From an uncultured Rhodospirillaceae bacterium (GTDB taxonomy: Bacteria; Pseudomonadota; Alphaproteobacteria; Rhodospirillales; Magnetospirillaceae): a stretch of DNA of 64,000 bases. The stretch lies in the NCBI GenBank assembly GCA_937887565.1, contig CALABS010000069.1:1-64000 (forward strand), written 5' to 3'. The notes beneath the pieces are model-generated. The model was given only the letters and a program-made list of their open reading frames with translations, had not been told where the DNA came from and did not search any database. Position numbers and translations under genes: made by a program. Below are positions 41,331-49,415 of this stretch, piece after piece (position 1 is the first letter of the stretch; each line of letters begins with the position of its first letter).

Positions 41331-42515
41331 CTAGCCTCTGTCCTTCCGATGCTTGTCGTCGACGCGGATGGCGATGTGCTGGCCCTTGCGGCCCATTCGC
41401 CCGCGGAACATGGAGATGTCGCCGCAGCGCAGGTCGATGGCCGACTGCGGGGTAGCGTTGAGCATGATCTTGGACCCGATCCGCCACTGCAGCACCTCGC
41501 GCAGGTTCATCACCTGCTCGTCGAGGACCGCCTCCAGCGACACCTCGGTCAGCCACAGCTCCTCGGCCAAGTGAGTCTCCCAGATGGAGTCGCGACCGAA
41601 CTTCTCGCCCATGAACATCTGCAGCAGCAGTTCGCGGACGGGCTCGAGTGTGGCGTAGGGCAGCAGCAGTTCCAGGCGGCCGCCACGGTCCTCCATGTCG
41701 ATCCTGAGCTTGGCGACGATGGCGGCGTTGCTGGGGCGCGAGATGGTCGCGAAGCGGGGATTGGTCTCGAGGCGGTCGAAGCGGAAGGTGACGGGGCTCA
41801 GCGGGTCGAAGGCCGCCGACAGGTCGGACAGCACCACATGCACCATGCGCTCGACCAGGTTGCGTTCGATGGTGGTGTAGGGGCGGCCCTCGATGCGCAT
41901 CGCCGCCGTGCCGCGGCGGCCGCCCAGCAGCACGTCGACGATGGAATAGATCAGCGACGAATCGACGGTCAGAAGGCCGTAGTTGTCCCATTCCTCGGCC
42001 TTGAACACCGCCAGCATGGCCGGCAGCGGGATCGAGTTCAGGTAGTCGCCGAAACGCAAGGAAAGGATGTTGTCCAGCGACACCTCGACGTTGTCCGAGG
42101 TGAAATTGCGCATGGAGGTCGACATCATGCGGACGAGGCGGTCGAACACCACCTCGAGCATGGGCAGGCGTTCGTAGGAGACCAGCGCCGAGTTGAGGAT
42201 GGCCTGGATGCCCGACTTGTCGTCGCCGCGCCCATGGTCGTCGTCGAAACCGAGCAGCGAGTCGATTTCGTCCTGGTTGAGGACGCGGGTGGAATCCTTG
42301 GGAACCGCCCCGGAGCCGTCGTCCTCGCCGCCGCCGGCGCCGAGCATGGCCTCCCACTCGGCGGCCATGGCATCGCCTTCCTCGCCGCCACCGCCATCGC
42401 CGCCGCCCGCGCCATCGCCGTCACCATCGCCACCGGCCATGGCGGCCCATTCCTTCATCAGGGCCTCTTCGTCCTCGGAGGAGCGGCTGCCTCCGCCTTC
42501 GTCTTCCATCGCCAT
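41331..42515 (-). CDS. fliM: Flagellar motor switch protein FliM
   Basis: The C-ring subunit that binds CheY-P and FliG, about 394 residues. The classical CheY-binding peptide is present as LNQDEIDSLL but lies at about residues 79-88, not at the N-terminus. It is preceded by an acidic Gly-rich extension with two similar motifs (ALMKEWAAMAGG and AMAAEWEAMLGAGG). The CheC-like middle domain (LDNILSLRFGDYLNSIPLPA, LLTVDSSLIYSIVDVLLGG) and the SpoA C-terminus are intact. I prefer the ATG at 42515. A GTG lies two codons upstream with worse spacing. It is 11 bp after fliL. Confidence 0.93.
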   Translation of the reverse strand: MAMEDEGGGSRSSEDEEALMKEWAAMAGGDGDGDGAGGGDGGGGEEGDAMAAEWEAMLGAGGGEDDGSGAVPKDSTRVLNQDEIDSLLGFDDDHGRGDDKSGIQAILNSALVSYERLPMLEVVFDRLVRMMSTSMRNFTSDNVEVSLDNILSLRFGDYLNSIPLPAMLAVFKAEEWDNYGLLTVDSSLIYSIVDVLLGGRRGTAAMRIEGRPYTTIERNLVERMVHVVLSDLSAAFDPLSPVTFRFDRLETNPRFATISRPSNAAIVAKLRIDMEDRGGRLELLLPYATLEPVRELLLQMFMGEKFGRDSIWETHLAEELWLTEVSLEAVLDEQVMNLREVLQWRIGSKIMLNATPQSAIDLRCGDISMFRGRMGRKGQHIAIRVDDKHRKDRG

Positions 42516-42526
42516 CGGCACGAGCC

Positions 42527-43066
42527 TTACTGAACGAGCATCTCGCGGAACAGAACGTCGTTGACCTTCACCGGCTTGACCGCGGCATTCACCCGGGTCA
42601 GCAATTCCTCACGCAGCAGGTGCATCCCGGCGGCGCCCTGAAGGTCCTCGACCCTCAGCTCGCGCAGATAGACCTGGAACGCATCGACGATCCTGGGCAT
42701 CACCAGTTCGACCTTGGGCTTGTCCAGCTCGTCCTGCAGTTCCAGCGCCACGCGAATCTTGAGAAACGACTGCTTGCGGCCCGAGGCCTGGATGTTGACC
42801 AGCATCTCGGGCAGGTCCATGAACACCGCCGGCCGGATCATCTGCGGCTTGTCGGAGGTGGACGTGGCGTGCTCCTCGGAGCCACCGCCCAGGATCATGT
42901 CGACGACGCCGGTGAAGTACAGGCCGGCCCCGGCGCCGACCAACAGCAGGACCGGCAGCACGATGATCAGGATCTTCTTGATCGGCAGCTTTCGTGACGG
43001 TGCGGACTCCGAGAGTTCGTCGGAACCTTCGCCTTCGTCGAAATCCTCTTCCAGATCTTCCGCCAT
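42527..43066 (-). CDS. fliL: Flagellar basal-body protein FliL
   Basis: The 179-residue stator-associated protein has an acidic N-terminus (MAEDLEEDFDEGEGSDEL), a single membrane helix at about 31-53, and a periplasmic stomatin-like domain (VFMDLPEMLVNIQASGRKQS, FLKIRVALELQDELD). GGCGGGG precedes the ATG at 43066. First gene of the fliL-fliM-DUF6468-motE operon, facing flgF across 306 bp. Confidence 0.9.
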   Translation of the reverse strand: MAEDLEEDFDEGEGSDELSESAPSRKLPIKKILIIVLPVLLLVGAGAGLYFTGVVDMILGGGSEEHATSTSDKPQMIRPAVFMDLPEMLVNIQASGRKQSFLKIRVALELQDELDKPKVELVMPRIVDAFQVYLRELRVEDLQGAAGMHLLREELLTRVNAAVKPVKVNDVLFREMLVQ

Positions 43067-43314
43067 GGTCCCCCGCCGGTCATCGGCGCGACCGCCCCGC
43101 GGCCGCACGTAATCAATCTTGAAGGTATCCGCGCCCGGTTAACAGAAGGTTGAGCCCCGGGCATCGAATGGTGAAGCGCGCCCGCCCGCGCGAGGGCATT
43201 GATACCCTTCCCACCCCCGGCCGGCAATAACTGCCCGGCAAGCCCTGCCCCACCGCCACCGGCCAGTCGCCGCAATCGATTGATTTCATTGTGAAAGGTC
43301 GCATGCGGCGGAGT

Positions 43315-43330
43315 TGGCACGGCCCATGCA
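43315..43330 (+). promoter_or_regulatory. Sigma-54 promoter of the flgF operon
   Basis: TGGCAC-GGCCC-ATGCA has the -24 element TGGCAC (preceded by T) and a -12 element one mismatch from TTGCA, with the invariant GG and GC correctly spaced. It lies 43 bp before flgF. The 43067-43372 gap otherwise holds no gene. No equal promoter was found for the divergent fliL. Confidence 0.75.
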
Positions 43331-43372
43331 GCATTCCCCGCCGCAAGGTTTCGACAACCAGGCTCTGGATCG

Positions 43373-44107
43373 ATGGAAAACACGTCCTACATCGCGCTGT
43401 CGCGTCAGAACGCCCTGTGGAGGCAGCTGGAGGTGGTCGCCAACAACATGGCGAACGCCAACACGCCCGCCTACAAGGGCGAGCAGATGATGTTCCGCGA
43501 ATACCTGATGGACACCCGCTCCAGCGAGCGGGCGACCGGCGCCAAGCTGTCCTTCGTGCAGGACTTCGGCGTGCTGCGCGACACCCGCGAGGGGCCGCTG
43601 ACCAAGACCGACAACCCGTTCGACTTCGCCATCCACGGCGACGGCTGGTTCCAGATCGAGACCGAGGCCGGCATGCGCTACAGCCGCAACGGCCATTTCC
43701 GGCTGGACGAGGGCGGCATGCTGGTCAACTCGGCCGGCTTCGCGGTGATGGACGCCAACGACAATCCCCTTATCCTCGCCCCCAACGAGAGCCAGGTCAG
43801 CGTCGCCCCCGACGGCACCGTCTCGACCGAGAACGGCGTCATCGGCCGCATGAAGGTGGTGCGTTTCGCCAACGACCAGGAACTGAAGAAGGCCGGCGAC
43901 GGCCTTTACGAGACCACCGAGGATCCCGAGCCGGTCAACCGGCCCCAGATCCTGCAGGGGATGATGGAGGAATCCAACGTCCAGCCGGTGGTCGAGGTGA
44001 CCCGGATGACCCAGATCCTGCACCAATACCAGTCCATGCAGAAGATGATCGACAACGAGCACGAACGGGCCATGAAGGCCATGGACGTGCTCGTGCCGCG
44101 TTCGTGA
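43373..44107 (+). CDS. flgF: Flagellar basal-body rod protein FlgF
   Basis: The 244-residue proximal-rod protein starts MENTSYIALSRQNALWRQLE with the rod signature NNMANANTPAYKG. The central flagellar hook-basal body domain contains FAIHGDGWFQIETEAGMRYS. The C-terminal helix (SMQKMIDNEHERAMKAMDVL) packs with the N-terminal helix. Exported by the flagellar type III system, without a cleavable signal. First of flgF-flgG-flgA-flgH behind a sigma-54 promoter. Confidence 0.95.
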   Translation: MENTSYIALSRQNALWRQLEVVANNMANANTPAYKGEQMMFREYLMDTRSSERATGAKLSFVQDFGVLRDTREGPLTKTDNPFDFAIHGDGWFQIETEAGMRYSRNGHFRLDEGGMLVNSAGFAVMDANDNPLILAPNESQVSVAPDGTVSTENGVIGRMKVVRFANDQELKKAGDGLYETTEDPEPVNRPQILQGMMEESNVQPVVEVTRMTQILHQYQSMQKMIDNEHERAMKAMDVLVPRS

Positions 44108-44135
44108 GCGGCATACCGGACAGGAGATAGCAATC

Positions 44136-44921
<786 letters not shown>

Positions 44922-44931
44922 GGACTGGGCC

Positions 44932-45885
44932 ATGATCCGCATCCTCCTCGCCGTCGCCCTCCTGGTCGCCCCCTCGGCGGCGCTGGCCGACGCCCTGCCC
45001 CCGCAGCTCAAGCCCAGCACGACGATCGAAGGCGACATCATCCACCTCGGCGACCTGTGGGACAATCTGGGCGCCAAGGGCGAGACCGCCCTGGCCGCCG
45101 CCCCGCAGCCCGGCAAGCGGGTGGTGCTGGAGGCCCGCTGGCTGGCCGCCGTGGCCCAGGCCTACCAGATCGACTGGCAACCGGCGACGGCCTTCGACCG
45201 GGTGATGCTGGAACGCGCCGGCCAGACCATCGACCCGCGCGTCATCGAGACCGAGATCCGCGAGGCGCTGACCCAGGAGGGATTGCCCGCCAACGCCGAT
45301 ATCGAGCTCGGCAACCGCTCGGCGCTGACCTTCACCATCCCGGCCAACGTCCCCGCCGAGGTGGCGGTGCGCGACGTGGTCTGGGATGCCCGCATGAACC
45401 GCTTTGCGGCCGTGGTCGAGGTTCCCGCCGGCTCGCCCGCCGCCACCCGCGTCCGCGTCGTCGGCCGCGCCCACGTCACCGCCCGCGTGCCGGTGCTGAA
45501 CCATCTGGTGAGCCGCGGCGCCGTCATCACCGAAAACGACATCGAATGGGTCGAGGTGCGCGAATCCCAGGTCCGCGCCGACGTCGCCACCTCGCCCGAC
45601 CAGTTGATCGGCCAGGAACCCCGCTGGCAGATCCGCCAGGGCGTCCCCGTGCGCCTGTCCGAGGTTCAGCGCCCGGTGCTGGTGCAGCGCAACGAGCTGG
45701 TCACGCTGGTGCTGAAGACCCCGTTCATGACGCTGACCGCCCAGGGCAAGGCTACCGAGGACGGCGGCAAGGGCGACGTGGTGCGCGTCACCAACCTGAA
45801 GACCAAGCGCGTCGTCGAAGGCACCGTCGAAGCCAACGGCACCGTGTCGGTGGCCCTGGGCGGCCCGCTCGCGCTGGCCAATTAG
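44932..45885 (+). CDS. flgA: Flagellar P-ring chaperone FlgA
   Basis: The 317-residue periplasmic chaperone for P-ring assembly has signal peptide MIRILLAVALLVAPSAALA. The C-terminal SAF-type FlgA domain spans about 180-317: LNHLVSRGAVITENDIEWVE, then LIGQEPRWQIRQGVPVRLSE, then VTLVLKTPFMTLTAQGKATE. It is longer than E. coli FlgA (about 219) because of an extra N-terminal region common in alphaproteobacteria. It lies 10 bp after flgG. Confidence 0.9.
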   Translation: MIRILLAVALLVAPSAALADALPPQLKPSTTIEGDIIHLGDLWDNLGAKGETALAAAPQPGKRVVLEARWLAAVAQAYQIDWQPATAFDRVMLERAGQTIDPRVIETEIREALTQEGLPANADIELGNRSALTFTIPANVPAEVAVRDVVWDARMNRFAAVVEVPAGSPAATRVRVVGRAHVTARVPVLNHLVSRGAVITENDIEWVEVRESQVRADVATSPDQLIGQEPRWQIRQGVPVRLSEVQRPVLVQRNELVTLVLKTPFMTLTAQGKATEDGGKGDVVRVTNLKTKRVVEGTVEANGTVSVALGGPLALAN

Positions 45886-45908
45886 GCGAACGCCAGGAGG
45901 ACTTGATC

Positions 45909-46676
45909 ATGACCACCGCTTCCCCCTCCCGCGCCATCCTCCGGGCCGCCGCCGTCGTGGCCGCCATGGGATCGCTGACCGCCTGCAACGCGCTGACCCG
46001 GCTGTCCGAGGTGGGGTCGGGACCGCAGGTGTCGACCATCCAGAACCCGACCCAGAAGCCGGGCTACCAGCCGGTGACCATGCCGATGCCGCAACCGGTG
46101 GCGCCGCCGCAGAGCGCCAACTCGCTGTGGCGGCCGGGATCGCGGGCCTTCTTCAAGGATCAGCGGGCCAAGGAGATCGGCGACATCCTGACCGTGTCGG
46201 TGGAGATCAACAACGAGAAGGCCAGCTTCGAGAGCACGCTGGAACGCAAGCGCGACGCCAGCGAAAGCACCGGCATCGACAACCTGCTGGGGTTCGAGGG
46301 ATCGCTGAACAAGGTGCTGCCGGACGCCGTCAACCCGGCCAGCCTCGTCGGCCTCAACTCCGATACCAACAACACCAACGAGGGCAAGACCGAACGCACC
46401 GAGAGCATGACCGTCAATCTGGCCGCCATCATCACCCAGGTGCTGCCCAACGGGAACCTGGTGATCTCGGGCAAGCAGGAGATCCGGGTGAACTACGAAC
46501 TGCGCGAATTGTCCATCCAGGGCATCATCCGCCCCGAGGACATCAGTTCGTCCAACACGGTGACCTACGACAAGATCGCCGAGGCCCGCATCTACTACGG
46601 CGGCCGGGGCGTCGTCAGCGACCTCACCCAGCCGCGCTATGGCCAGCAGATCCTCGACGTGATCCTGCCGTTCTGA
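45909..46676 (+). CDS. flgH: Flagellar L-ring lipoprotein FlgH
   Basis: The 255-residue outer-membrane lipoprotein has a lipobox ending LTAC (Cys about residue 26). Conserved FlgH blocks are SLWRPGSRAFFKDQRAKEIG, DILTVSVEINNEKASFEST, LPNGNLVISGKQEIRVNYEL and RIYYGGRGVVSDLTQPRYGQ. AGGAGG precedes the ATG at 45909. Last gene of the flgF operon. A palindromic element and a larger inverted repeat follow it. Confidence 0.95.
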   Translation: MTTASPSRAILRAAAVVAAMGSLTACNALTRLSEVGSGPQVSTIQNPTQKPGYQPVTMPMPQPVAPPQSANSLWRPGSRAFFKDQRAKEIGDILTVSVEINNEKASFESTLERKRDASESTGIDNLLGFEGSLNKVLPDAVNPASLVGLNSDTNNTNEGKTERTESMTVNLAAIITQVLPNGNLVISGKQEIRVNYELRELSIQGIIRPEDISSSNTVTYDKIAEARIYYGGRGVVSDLTQPRYGQQILDVILPF

Positions 46677-46714
46677 CCGAAAGGCGGCCGGCAGTTCCTG
46701 CCTAGTGGCCCGAT

Positions 46715-46752
46715 CCGGACCGAGGGTTCAGGCCCCTGAACCTTCGGTCTGG
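46715..46752 (+). repeat. Hairpin repeat element, copy 1
   Basis: CCGGACCGAGGGTTCAGG and CCTGAACCTTCGGTCTGG are inverted arms (two mismatches) around a CC loop, 38 bases after the flgH stop. The flanks (GGCCCGATC before; TGAATCGGCCCA after) are also similar to copy 2 at 47269-47306. The conserved unit is thus about 70 bp, and it probably acts as the flgH terminator. Confidence 0.65.
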
Positions 46753-46780
46753 TGAATCGGCCCACGAAAACAACGAGTCG

Positions 46781-46830
46781 CGCACAGAATCATTCAGATG
46801 GTCGGTGTACCATCCGAATGATTCTGTGCG
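46781..46830. terminator. Large inverted repeat between flgH and the 122-residue gene
   Basis: Two 22-bp arms (CGCACAGAATCATTC then AGATGGT, and its complement) differ at one position and frame a 6-base loop. It starts directly after the stop codon of the leftward gene and is followed on that strand by a TTGTTTT run, as in a terminator. It could also act on the rightward flgH transcript. Confidence 0.65.
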
Positions 46831-47199
46831 CTAGTTGAGGCGCGACGTCGGCCCCTTCACCAGTTCCCGCTGGATGGTCTCGTATTCGTCCGGATGGTGG
46901 CCGAACCATTCGGCCGAGGCGATGCGATGGTCCGGCTTCAGCGACACCGCGTAGATGCCGGCCTGCAGGCGGGTGCGGATGGGCGGTTCTCCCAGCCGTT
47001 CGACCAGGCCGGCGACGATGGCCGACAACGCCTCCTGCGGCCGGACGGCATCGGGGAAGCGACGGGCGCCACGGTCGAGGGCGTCGAAGACGCTGGTCAG
47101 GAAGGCGCGCCGCACCTCCCAATCCTCGGCGCCGGTCTCGTCGATCAGGCGGTCGACGATGCGCCGCAACGGTTCGTCCAGGGTGTCGTAGACGCGCAT
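46831..47199 (-). CDS. 122-residue hypothetical protein
   Basis: MRVYDTLDEPLRRIVDRLID starts a small, soluble, helical protein with a second conserved-looking part, SLKPDHRIASAEWFGHHPDE. There is no signal or membrane segment, and no family is recognised. It stands alone between two copies of a repeated hairpin element, which may mark it as an inserted unit. Codon use looks like its neighbours. Confidence 0.55.
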   Translation of the reverse strand: MRVYDTLDEPLRRIVDRLIDETGAEDWEVRRAFLTSVFDALDRGARRFPDAVRPQEALSAIVAGLVERLGEPPIRTRLQAGIYAVSLKPDHRIASAEWFGHHPDEYETIQRELVKGPTSRLN

Positions 47200-47268
47200 G
47201 GAATGCCCTCCTCATCCCTCAGATGGGGACAGCACGCCCCCCAACCAAGAGAAGACTAATGGTCCGAT

Positions 47269-47306
47269 CCATACGGAAGGTTCAGGGGCCTGAACCTTCC
47301 GTCTGG
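47269..47306 (+). repeat. Hairpin repeat element, copy 2
   Basis: CCATACGGAAGGTTCAGG-GG-CCTGAACCTTCCGTCTGG has arms with one mismatch and shares core and flanks (GGTCCGATC before; TGAATAGACCCA after) with copy 1 at 46715-46752. It follows the stop codon of the leftward gene ending at 47332. Confidence 0.65.
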
Positions 47307-47331
47307 TGAATAGACCCATAAAATCAATGCA

Positions 47332-48051
47332 CTAGCGACCACCCATCTGGTCGGTCAGCAGCGCCGCCGCCCCGCCCCGGGCGCGGCCGTAATCCATCAG
47401 CGCCGCCCGGCCGCCGGCGGCGAAGACGGCGACCGCGCTCAGCAGATCGCGCAACTGGTCGGCGGAGGCCGCGTCGAACCGGCAGCACGCCCCGCCCGAC
47501 AGCTTGGCCATCTGGGCGAAGGCGCGGGCGGCGGCGGGATCGTCGCCCTCGTGGAACAGGAACAACGGCACCCCCAGCACCCCCAGTTGGCCCGCCTTGG
47601 CGCACAGCTCGTCCACGTCCTCCTCCATGCAGTCGCCCACGAAGACCACGGCATGGATCCGGGCGCGGGCGGTCTCGGCCAGGGCGTGGGACAGGACCTT
47701 GCCGATCTGGGTCTCGCCGCCCAGGCAATCGACCGAGCGCAACTGCGCCAAGAGGCGGTCGGGGTCGGCGGTCCACTTGCCGGCCCGGCATTCGCCCATG
47801 CCCCGGTAGTAGACCAGTTGCACATCCAGCGTCCCCACCCGCGCGGCAGCCTGGAACATATCGGCCTGGATGGCCTGGGCCCGCCTCCAGGTCGCCTCGC
47901 GGCTGGCGGTGGCGTCGAGCGCGAAGACCAGCCGGCCCCGCTCGGATCGAACCGGGTTCGGGGCGGCCGCGACCTTCCTCAGGAAGGCGTCGACCTCGCC
48001 GGCGGAGGCGGCGCGGGTGGATGGCGGCGGGGGCGGCTTGCGGTCGGGCAT
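47332..48051 (-). CDS. von Willebrand factor A-like domain protein
   Basis: A 239-residue cytoplasmic protein. After a Pro-rich start (MPDRKPPPPP) comes a VWA-like Rossmann fold: LVFALDATASREATWRRAQA carries a D-x-T-x-S variant of the metal-ion site. VQLVYYRGMGECRAG, GGETQIGKVLSHAL and HAVVFVGDCMEEDVDELCAK follow. It resembles VWA proteins of unknown role rather than TerY or chelatase partners. AGGAG precedes the ATG at 48051. It diverges from the NDUFS4-family gene. Confidence 0.72.
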   Translation of the reverse strand: MPDRKPPPPPSTRAASAGEVDAFLRKVAAAPNPVRSERGRLVFALDATASREATWRRAQAIQADMFQAAARVGTLDVQLVYYRGMGECRAGKWTADPDRLLAQLRSVDCLGGETQIGKVLSHALAETARARIHAVVFVGDCMEEDVDELCAKAGQLGVLGVPLFLFHEGDDPAAARAFAQMAKLSGGACCRFDAASADQLRDLLSAVAVFAAGGRAALMDYGRARGGAAALLTDQMGGR

Positions 48052-48138
48052 GGCGGGCTCCTGTCCTTTCTCCATAAGAAGGCGCGACGAGGCTCGCGAC
48101 AACCCCCATATCAGCTGCGGCGAAAGGTGGAGGCGTCC

Positions 48139-48579
48139 ATGGACCCACGCGACACGCGCTTCGGCGGCCGTCCCGACCAGGCGCTCCAGTCCGCCACGCC
48201 GGTGGGCGAGGAGCTGTCCGTCCACCGTGGCGCATCGCCGCTGCCCGAGCAGCAACGCCACGCCCAGGCGCGAATCCTCCGTCGCGACCCCAGCCCGATG
48301 CAGGCCGGTCCCGCCCATGTGGGCGAGTGGCTGCTGGAATTCGAGCCCGCGACGGCGCCCGACATCGACCCCCTGATGGGATGGACGAGTTCCCAGGATA
48401 TGCTGAGCCAGGTGCGCCTGACCTTCGACAGCCGCGAGGCGGCCGAGGCCTACTGCCGGCGCCAGCACATCGCCTACACGGTCAGCGAACCGACCCCGAG
48501 GCGGCGGCGGCCCAAGAGTTACGCCGACAACTTCGTCCCCTTCGAGGACGGCGGCCCCCGCCCCATCTACCCGCACTAA
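48139..48579 (+). CDS. NDUFS4-family complex I accessory subunit
   Basis: The 146-residue protein matches the ETC complex I subunit conserved region: HAQARILRRDPSPMQAGPAH, then WLLEFEPATAPDIDPLMGWT, SQVRLTFDSREAAEAYCRRQ and KSYADNFVPFEDG. This accessory subunit of NADH:ubiquinone oxidoreductase is shared by alphaproteobacteria and mitochondria, where it supports assembly and stability. GGAGG precedes the ATG at 48139. The first 40 residues look unstructured. No nuo genes are in the window. Confidence 0.85.
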   Translation: MDPRDTRFGGRPDQALQSATPVGEELSVHRGASPLPEQQRHAQARILRRDPSPMQAGPAHVGEWLLEFEPATAPDIDPLMGWTSSQDMLSQVRLTFDSREAAEAYCRRQHIAYTVSEPTPRRRRPKSYADNFVPFEDGGPRPIYPH

Positions 48580-48687
48580 TGCCAAGTCCCGGTGATCGAA
48601 ACCGCTCACCTGGCCCTCAGACGCCGGGCGGGCTTCCCGGATGCCCTTGGCTTCCGCACCGTCAGGCGCGCGGCCCTTCGGGCCCAT

Positions 48688-48722
48688 CCAAATCCCGATG
48701 GATTACCCCCATCGGAATTTGG
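48688..48722. terminator. Inverted repeat between convergent genes
   Basis: CCAAATCCCGATGG and CCATCGGAATTTGG are 14-bp arms with one mismatch around a 7-base loop. It lies just past the stop of the leftward phasin-like gene and 108 bases after the NDUFS4-family stop. No T-run follows. Confidence 0.45.
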
Positions 48723-48730
48723 TCCAAGGG

Positions 48731-48973
48731 TCAGACGTCGCGTTCCGGATCGATGTCGTGGGACCGCTTGCCGTACTTGTCGGTGAAGGAGGCGCCGTCC
48801 GAGATCTCGGTATGCCAGCGATGATGCTGCTCGGCGGCCTTCTTGAGGAAATTCTGCTGCAGATCGAACATGTGCCGCCACATCTCGACCATCTGGCGGG
48901 TGCCGTTGGCCCAGGCCTCCAGCCAGACGCGCTGGAACTCGGTCATGTTCTTGAGCGGATCGTTGCTGGCCAT
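48731..48973 (-). CDS. Small phasin-like protein
   Basis: The 80-residue amphipathic protein, MASNDPLKNMTEFQRVWLEA then WANGTRQMVEMWRHMFDLQQ, is rich in Trp, Met and Phe, with a polar charged tail (GKRSHDIDPERDV). It resembles short granule-associated phasins, but the match is by look only. The second of two adjacent ATGs (48973) has the better spacing from GGAGG. It could be the last gene of the 56997-49085 operon, 111 bp after the STAS gene. Confidence 0.5.
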   Translation of the reverse strand: MASNDPLKNMTEFQRVWLEAWANGTRQMVEMWRHMFDLQQNFLKKAAEQHHRWHTEISDGASFTDKYGKRSHDIDPERDV

Positions 48974-49084
48974 CATTTCCCTCCCCGGTCGGCCGGATCG
49001 GCTGGCGCCGATTCTATCAGAGCGGCGCATGGCGCGCCACCGCCCCCGCCGCCGCCCGCGGAGGCAAACGGGGCGGACGGGTCC

Positions 49085-49411
49085 TCACACGGCCAGGGCG
49101 GCGGCGCGGTCGGCCTGGATGTTGAGGATCTTGGCGAAGCCGGAGACGTCGAAGACCTCGCGGATATGGGGCTTCATGCCGCACAGGACGAACTTGCGCG
49201 GCGCCCGGGTCATCTTGGCCCCCACCAGGACCACGCGCAGGCCGGCGCTGGAGATGTAGTCGAGTTCGGCGAAATCCACCACGATCCGGGACACACCGCT
49301 GTTCACCACCTGCAGCACCTTGCCCTCGAAGGCCTTGGCGGTGGCGCTGTCCACCCGGGCGACCGGGACCAGGACGGTGGCGTCCCCGCTGTTGTCTTCC
49401 TTGATCTCCAT
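49085..49411 (-). CDS. STAS-domain anti-sigma factor antagonist
   Basis: The 108-residue SpoIIAA/RsbV-like protein has the phosphorylation loop IVVDFAELDYISSAGLRVVL with Ser54/Ser55. In partner switching the unphosphorylated form sequesters a kinase/anti-sigma, and a PP2C phosphatase reactivates it. The gene starts four bp after the SpoIIE-type phosphatase/kinase, whose two domains could dephosphorylate and phosphorylate it. GGAGAG precedes the ATG. No sigma factor gene is adjacent, so the output is unknown. Confidence 0.9.
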   Translation of the reverse strand: MEIKEDNSGDATVLVPVARVDSATAKAFEGKVLQVVNSGVSRIVVDFAELDYISSAGLRVVLVGAKMTRAPRKFVLCGMKPHIREVFDVSGFAKILNIQADRAAALAV

Positions 49412-49415
49412 TTGA

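Noticed and set aside
48585..48730. Possible small RNA or tRNA between the NDUFS4-family and phasin-like genes
   Set aside because: No cloverleaf or anticodon arm could be drawn. Only the inverted repeat at 48688-48722 stands out.
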